Shown here in pieces: positions 7,189 to 10,337 of a stretch of 10,337 nt of DNA. The stretch covers positions 1-10,337 of the forward strand of contig DAIDAH010000090.1 of assembly GCA_027310735.1 (NCBI GenBank), in the 5' to 3' direction. The position numbers and the translations under genes are program-made. Within the stretch, counting starts at the first letter, position 1, and each line of letters starts with the position of its first letter. The stretch is from Methylotenera sp. Its GTDB lineage: Bacteria; Pseudomonadota; Gammaproteobacteria; Burkholderiales; Methylophilaceae. Under the pieces are notes generated by a model. That model was not told where the DNA came from and made no database searches. It was given only the letters and a program-made list of their open reading frames with translations.

Positions 7189-8049
7189 TTAATACGAAGT
7201 CGCCATTGCCAGCAACTTTGCCACCCGCTCTTCGGTCTTGGGGTGCGTACTGAATAGGCTATCAATAGAACCACCAGACAATGGATTTATAATCATCATC
7301 TGTCCAGTTTCAGGATGCTGCTCGGCTGCATCCATTGGAATCTGATGCGCATAATTATGGATTTTCTCTAGTGCACTTGCCAGAGCTTTAGGATCTCGAC
7401 AGATTTCTGCACCCATTCTATCAGCCTCAAATTCACGAGCACGTGATATCGCCATTTGTATCAGCATGGCCGCAATCGGCGCCAAAATCATCACCAATAT
7501 TGCTACGAATGGATGCACATTGCGCTCACCATTTGAGCTCTGTCCCGCAAACAACATCCCAAAACTGCCTATAGATGAAATGGCACCGGCAATCGTGGCT
7601 GATATCGTTGAAATCAAAGTATCGCGGTGTTTAACGTGTGCTAGCTCATGCGCCATGACACCACGTAATTCTCGTTCGCTTAAAGCTCGCATGATGCCTG
7701 TGGTTGCGGCCACGGCGGCATGTTCAGGATTGCGACCTGTGGCAAAGGCATTCGGCTGAGCCTCGTCTATGATGTAGACCTTAGGCATGGGCAACTGCGC
7801 GTTTTCTGCCAACGTTTTTATCATATTGTAGAAGTCGCGAAACTGACCATTCTCAGAGGTCACCTCCTGTGCGTTATACATTTTGAGTACAGCTTGATCG
7901 CTAAACCAGTAAGCGTAGACATTCATACCTGCGGCAATAAGCAGGGCAATCATCATGCCACCCTTACCACCTAATGCCGCGCCTACTATACCAAACAAGG
8001 CAACAATACCTGCCATTAAAATGGTGGTTTTTAACCAATTACCCAACAT
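7189..8049 (-). CDS. htpX: HtpX-type membrane zinc metalloprotease
   Basis: This 286-aa M48-family inner-membrane protease degrades damaged membrane proteins, alongside FtsH in well-studied bacteria. Two hydrophobic segments (about 8-28 and 31-50) anchor the amino terminus, and two more lie at about 145-170 and 180-200. The zinc site is VMAHELAHVKHRD, with H134, catalytic E135 and H138. The third ligand is E206 in SRAREFEAD. The carboxy-terminal STHPKTEERVAKL is the usual family signature. Length is normal. The ATG at 8047-8049 has the best ribosome binding site in the window, TAGGAGA at 8054-8060 with a 4-nt spacer, so this gene is probably translated more strongly than its neighbours. The gaps are 74 nt after fmt and 89 nt before rsmB. 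In other bacteria htpX responds to envelope stress (for example Cpx). No such site is recognised here. Confidence 0.96.
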   Translation of the reverse strand: MLGNWLKTTILMAGIVALFGIVGAALGGKGGMMIALLIAAGMNVYAYWFSDQAVLKMYNAQEVTSENGQFRDFYNMIKTLAENAQLPMPKVYIIDEAQPNAFATGRNPEHAAVAATTGIMRALSERELRGVMAHELAHVKHRDTLISTISATIAGAISSIGSFGMLFAGQSSNGERNVHPFVAILVMILAPIAAMLIQMAISRAREFEADRMGAEICRDPKALASALEKIHNYAHQIPMDAAEQHPETGQMMIINPLSGGSIDSLFSTHPKTEERVAKLLAMATSY

Positions 8050-8123
8050 ATATTCTCCTAATTAATAACGCTACACCAAGAATGCTGCAACAAGAATATG
8101 GTGCAATATGCTAAAAATTCAAG
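8050..8123 (-). promoter_or_regulatory. htpX leader with strong Shine-Dalgarno and a CACCA/TGGTG dyad
   Basis: This 74-nt fmt-htpX gap holds the strong ribosome binding site TAGGAGA (8054-8060). It also has a short dyad, CACCA (8074-8078) with TGGTG (8099-8103), and inside it a direct repeat of CAAGAAT (8077-8083 and 8091-8097). The plus-strand 10-mer TGGTGCAATA at 8099-8108 recurs in the fmt leader at 9131-9140, also paired with an upstream CACCAA. No convincing -10/-35 pair is seen, so htpX may be read from upstream. Confidence 0.35.
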
Positions 8124-9053
8124 CTACTGCGCAGTAAATACGTCACCTACTTGCAGATGTTGGCTTTGGACAAATGCTTGTGCATTCATACGCTTACCAC
8201 CCGGCGCCTGCAACTCAGTAATATGTAGCAAGCCCTCACCACAGCCCACCAATACGCCATCTTGCACACTCACAATTTCACCCACTTTCGCAGACCCTTC
8301 TTTTGCCGTTGCCATCCAGATTCGACAAACCTCGCCTTTCAACATACTCTGTGCAACTGGAAATGGATTAAATGCTCGCACCTGACGAGAAATTTCTACC
8401 GCACTTTTTTGCCAGTCGATGGCTGCCTCGGATTTCTCTAACTTATGCGCATACGTCACCAACGAAGCATCCTGTGGCGCGGCTGGTAATGTGCCTTTTT
8501 CTTCTAGGCGAGCCATAGCTTCAACCATCAGCGTTGCTCCTTGAGCACTGAGTGCATCATGTAGCGTCTGTGTCGTATCTGACTCAGTAATTGGCACAAC
8601 ACCAACACTCACCATCGCACCAGCATCCAATGCTGGCACGACCTCCATAATCGTCACTCCGGTTTCAGTATCTCCCGCTAACAAAGAACGGTGAATCGGC
8701 GCTGCACCGCGCCAACGTGGCAATAGCGAAGCGTGAATGTTATAGCAACCAAAACGCGGCATTTCCAATATGACCGTTGGAATAATCAAACCATAAGCCG
8801 CCACAATCATGACATCTGCATTCACATCACAAATATGAGCCTGCACCTCAGCATCTTTAAGCGTTTCAGGCTGAAATACATGTAAACCATGCTGCTCGGC
8901 CAATACCTTCACTGGGCTAGCTTTTAACTTCATGCCTCGTCCAGCGGGTCGATCCGGCTGCGTCAGCACCATAACGACCTCATGCCCAGCTTGAATCAGC
9001 GCAGCCAGCGCAGGAACGGCAAACTCTGGCGTGCCAGCAAAAATTATTTTCAT
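8124..9053 (-). CDS. fmt: methionyl-tRNA formyltransferase
   Basis: This 309-aa cytosolic enzyme transfers a formyl group from 10-formyltetrahydrofolate to Met-tRNA(fMet), preparing initiator tRNA for translation. Residues 1-190 form the formyltransferase fold, beginning with the canonical MKIIFAGTPEFAVPAL. The active-site triad is N105 and H107 in NIHASLLPRWRGAAPIHRS and D143 in ALDAGAM, one residue offset from E. coli N106, H108 and D144. The segment after GTPEF, DRPAGRGMKLKASPVK (34-49), is the loop that recognises the tRNA acceptor end. Residues from about 205 form the OB-like carboxy-terminal tRNA-binding domain. Length is normal and the start is ATG at 9051-9053, with a modest AGAGAT upstream. 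def, the enzyme that later removes the formyl group, lies upstream, but the two are separated by an unusually long structured gap. No defects seen. Confidence 0.97.
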   Translation of the reverse strand: MKIIFAGTPEFAVPALAALIQAGHEVVMVLTQPDRPAGRGMKLKASPVKVLAEQHGLHVFQPETLKDAEVQAHICDVNADVMIVAAYGLIIPTVILEMPRFGCYNIHASLLPRWRGAAPIHRSLLAGDTETGVTIMEVVPALDAGAMVSVGVVPITESDTTQTLHDALSAQGATLMVEAMARLEEKGTLPAAPQDASLVTYAHKLEKSEAAIDWQKSAVEISRQVRAFNPFPVAQSMLKGEVCRIWMATAKEGSAKVGEIVSVQDGVLVGCGEGLLHITELQAPGGKRMNAQAFVQSQHLQVGDVFTAQ

Positions 9054-9100
9054 AAAAAATATCTCTAAAAATGTAAGCTTCTACCCGTAAAGGGCATTCC

Positions 9101-9135
9101 CACCAATCTAAGCAGCTAAAACTGCAAGATTGGTG
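9101..9135. repeat. strong hairpin in the fmt leader
   Basis: CACCAATCT (9101-9109) pairs with AGATTGGTG (9127-9135) for 9 bp. A small AA/A internal loop follows, then GCAG (9112-9115) pairs with CTGC (9122-9125), closing a 6-nt CTAAAA loop. It can form on either strand. There is no T-run on either side, so it is not an intrinsic terminator. It lies about 48-82 nt upstream of the fmt ATG and may be a leader RNA structure or a protein-binding dyad. Confidence 0.55.
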
Positions 9136-9204
9136 CAATAAATCAGACAAGGTGCAAGTGAAAAATTATGACTCAGCATATGCTTGATATGTAAGGAGTA
9201 GTTT

Positions 9205-9274
9205 TTTTGCGAGCAACGTCGTATGACGACGAAATGGTCTAAGCAGGCAAGCCTCGAAGTGGATGCTCGCAAAA
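9205..9274. repeat. 70-bp branched palindromic element after def
   Basis: Outer arms TTTTGCGAGCA (9205-9215) and TGCTCGCAAAA (9264-9274) form a perfect 11-bp inverted repeat. Inside is a second perfect hairpin, CGTCGT-ATG-ACGACG (9217-9231), and a possible small one around AGGCAAGCCT (9245-9254). The result is a multi-branched fold. On the plus strand it is preceded by GTAG and seven Ts. On the minus strand it begins 9 nt after the def stop. It could be an mRNA 3'-end structure, a small RNA, or a short dispersed REP/MITE-like repeat. There is no U-tract in the right place for a normal terminator. Confidence 0.5.
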
Positions 9275-9282
9275 TTACAATT

Positions 9283-9783
9283 TTAGCGGTCGCGTTGCTG
9301 CTTAATCATTTTAGTTCTAATGCGATTACGCTTAAGTGGGGATAGATAATCAACAAACACCTTACCCAACAGGTGATCTATTTCATGCTGAATGCATACA
9401 CTTAACAGGCCTTCTGCATGCAAAATGAATTTTTTACCAGTGCGATCTAACGCCTCAACCTTAACCTTCTCAGCTCTTGTCACGCTCTCATAAACGCCTG
9501 GCACTGACAAGCAACCCTCTTCATAGTCTTGCTCACCGTTTTTGGAAATAATTTTCGGGTTGATAAAGACTTGTAAGTGATCTTTAGTTTCACTCGTATC
9601 AATAAGAATCAATTGGATATGTTGATTCACCTGCGTTGCAGCCAGACCTATACCTGGTGCGGCATACATCGTCTCTGCCATATCGTCGATTAAACGATGA
9701 ATTACCTCATCGACAACACTCACTGACTTTGCCACAGTGTGCAGGCGCGGATCGGGATAATTAAGAATATCTAAAATTGCCAT
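9283..9783 (-). CDS. def: peptide deformylase
   Basis: This 166-aa cytosolic metalloenzyme removes the formyl group from the amino-terminal methionine of new proteins near the ribosome exit. All three family motifs are intact: GIGLAATQ (44-51), EGCLSVP with metal ligand C91, and QHEIDH with ligands H133 and H137 and catalytic E134. The beginning MAILDILNYPDPRLHTVAK and the end LKRNRIRTKM are typical of the proteobacterial type I enzyme, and the length is normal. The ATG at 9781-9783 has a moderate CGAG ribosome binding site at 9786-9789. It is divergent from the LysM gene. fmt follows on the same strand, but 229 bp away, so co-transcription is uncertain. Confidence 0.97.
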   Translation of the reverse strand: MAILDILNYPDPRLHTVAKSVSVVDEVIHRLIDDMAETMYAAPGIGLAATQVNQHIQLILIDTSETKDHLQVFINPKIISKNGEQDYEEGCLSVPGVYESVTRAEKVKVEALDRTGKKFILHAEGLLSVCIQHEIDHLLGKVFVDYLSPLKRNRIRTKMIKQQRDR

Positions 9784-9955
9784 AAACTCGTTTGTTTCTA
9801 TATAAAAAGCTTAGGTTTTCCATAAAAGCTTGATTGTTGAATGAATTACGTGATAAATTTAACGTCATTTCACGCTGTTTCTACAGACTACTGTAGCCTG
9901 CGTATGTATTTAACCGCATATCTTCTAATGCATTTTTGACCGAGGTCATCAATAT
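9784..9955. promoter_or_regulatory. divergent def / LysM promoter region
   Basis: This 172-bp gap must carry both divergent starts. Near def the minus strand has an AT-rich -10 candidate TATATA (9799-9804) and two copies of AAAAGCTT (9805-9812 and 9824-9831) spaced 19 bp apart. Near the LysM gene there is a perfect palindromic hairpin CTACAG-ACTA-CTGTAG (9881-9896) and a weak -10 candidate TCTAAT (9924-9929). The ribosome binding site GAGG (9942-9945) lies 10 nt before the LysM ATG. No -35 box stands out for either side, so promoter positions are tentative. Confidence 0.35.
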
Positions 9956-10337
9956 ATGTTTCGCCATATTATAACGCTGCTCATGTTTTGTTGCTTAAGC
10001 TTCAACATTAATGCGCAAGAAGTGACCTTAAAAGAAAATCATCCTGATCGCCACGTTGTTGTTAAAGGCGATACATTGTGGGATATTTCTGCCACCTTTC
10101 TAAAAGACCCGTGGCAATGGCCTAAGGTTTGGCAACTTAATCGTAGCCAAATTAAGAACCCACACCTAATCTACCCTGGTGACGTTGTTTTTCTGGACTA
10201 CAGCAGCGGTCAGCCGCAATTAAGATTATTACGTGAAACTGTTACATTGCAACCTGGCGCCATTGTTGAACCCTTAGAAAAAACTGCAATTCCAACTATC
10301 TCTTTAAGTGTGATTGCTCCTTTTCTAAGTCAACCGC
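9956..10337 (+). CDS. secreted LysM-domain protein, 3'-truncated by the window edge
   Basis: 127 codons of a longer gene are visible. The product begins MFRHIITLLMFCCLSFNINA, a Sec signal peptide with likely cleavage after A20 (NA-QE), so it acts in the periplasm or envelope. Residues 33-81 are a LysM peptidoglycan-binding domain: HVVVKGDTLWDISATFL, then the family's DPWQWPKVWQLN and HLIYPGDVVFL. After residue 85 a new region begins (RLLRETVTLQPGAIVEPLE), beta-like and not recognised. The ATG at 9956-9958 has GAGG 10 nt upstream. LysM genes of this type commonly sit divergent from def and near dprA in betaproteobacteria. Its role is probably cell-wall attachment or maintenance, but the precise function is unknown. 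The stop lies outside the window. Confidence 0.85.
   Translation, partial: MFRHIITLLMFCCLSFNINAQEVTLKENHPDRHVVVKGDTLWDISATFLKDPWQWPKVWQLNRSQIKNPHLIYPGDVVFLDYSSGQPQLRLLRETVTLQPGAIVEPLEKTAIPTISLSVIAPFLSQP

Larger units (their letters stand above)
9054..9282. promoter_or_regulatory. 229-bp structured def-fmt intergenic region
   Basis: No convincing coding frame occurs here. It contains, from right to left along the minus strand, a branched palindromic element (9205-9274), a CATAAT -10 candidate for fmt (minus strand, 9165-9170) without a good -35, a perfect 10-bp palindrome AGCATATGCT (9175-9184), a strong hairpin (9101-9135) and a small hairpin CCC/GGG (9084-9094). The minus strand at 9138-9123 resembles a sigma-54 -24/-12 promoter. 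Together these suggest that fmt has its own controlled start or leader and is not simply read on from def. Confidence 0.45.

Noticed and set aside
9209..9270. tRNA-like look: a 7-bp GCGAGCA/TGCTCGC acceptor-like stem with TCGAAGT just before its 3' arm
   Set aside because: At 62 nt it is too short, and there is no D-arm GG motif, no anticodon stem and no 5-bp T stem; the inner CGTCGT/ACGACG hairpin does not fit a cloverleaf.
9054..9282. A small protein gene in the def-fmt gap
   Set aside because: All frames are broken by stops within a few tens of codons, and no start with a ribosome binding site was found.
9205..9282. Intrinsic terminator for def
   Set aside because: The hairpin is strong, but its 3' flank on the def sense strand is a run of As followed by CTACTCC, not Us; on the opposite strand it is AAAATTAC.
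1..10337. CRISPR arrays, insertion sequences, phage or toxin-antitoxin genes
   Set aside because: No regularly spaced repeats, transposase or integrase motifs, or small paired genes were found; all long frames are housekeeping or signalling genes.

Overview
The window reads as an ordinary chromosomal segment of a betaproteobacterium. The gene order def / fmt / htpX / rsmB / DUF4390 / NtrY-type kinase / NtrX-type regulator, with a LysM gene divergent from def, is a betaproteobacterial arrangement. The moderate GC content and the flavour of the proteins make me think of the Methylophilaceae (Methylotenera-like). That family assignment is inference from memory of gene order, not from a search.

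Layout: at the left edge (1-44) there may be the tail of a plus-strand gene. A HAD-superfamily phosphatase (41-694, minus) is divergent from exodeoxyribonuclease III (xthA, 846-1610, plus). The 151-bp gap between them carries an 8-bp inverted repeat and an extended -10 promoter candidate. xthA converges on a long minus-strand series of genes. Read in the direction of transcription this runs def (9783-9283), a structured 229-bp gap, fmt (9053-8124), htpX (8049-7189), rsmB (7099-5795), a secreted DUF4390 protein (5817-5218), an NtrY-like membrane histidine kinase (5221-3041) and an NtrX-like response regulator (3018-1690). At the right edge a secreted LysM protein (9956 onward) runs off the window on the plus strand, divergent from def.

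How the genes fit together: def and fmt handle N-formylation and deformylation of initiator methionine. rsmB modifies 16S rRNA. htpX is a membrane quality-control protease. The last three genes are packed by overlaps (rsmB/DUF4390 about 23 nt, DUF4390/ntrY 4 nt as ATGA) and by a 22-nt gap (ntrY/ntrX). They look like one envelope-sensing module in which a periplasmic DUF4390 protein is made in step with the kinase.

The most notable observation is that the NtrX-like regulator keeps a complete receiver domain and a Fis-type DNA-binding helix-turn-helix. Its central AAA+ domain, however, has lost the Walker A lysine, the Walker B aspartate, the whole GAFTGA sigma-54 loop, and probably the arginine finger and sensor II arginine. 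It should therefore be unable to hydrolyse ATP or open sigma-54 promoters, and probably works as a plain phosphorylation-controlled DNA-binding protein. The second point of interest is the def-fmt gap, which holds a branched palindromic element, a second strong hairpin and a near-consensus sigma-54-type -24/-12 sequence pointing at fmt. I see no mobile elements, CRISPR arrays, rRNA or tRNA genes.
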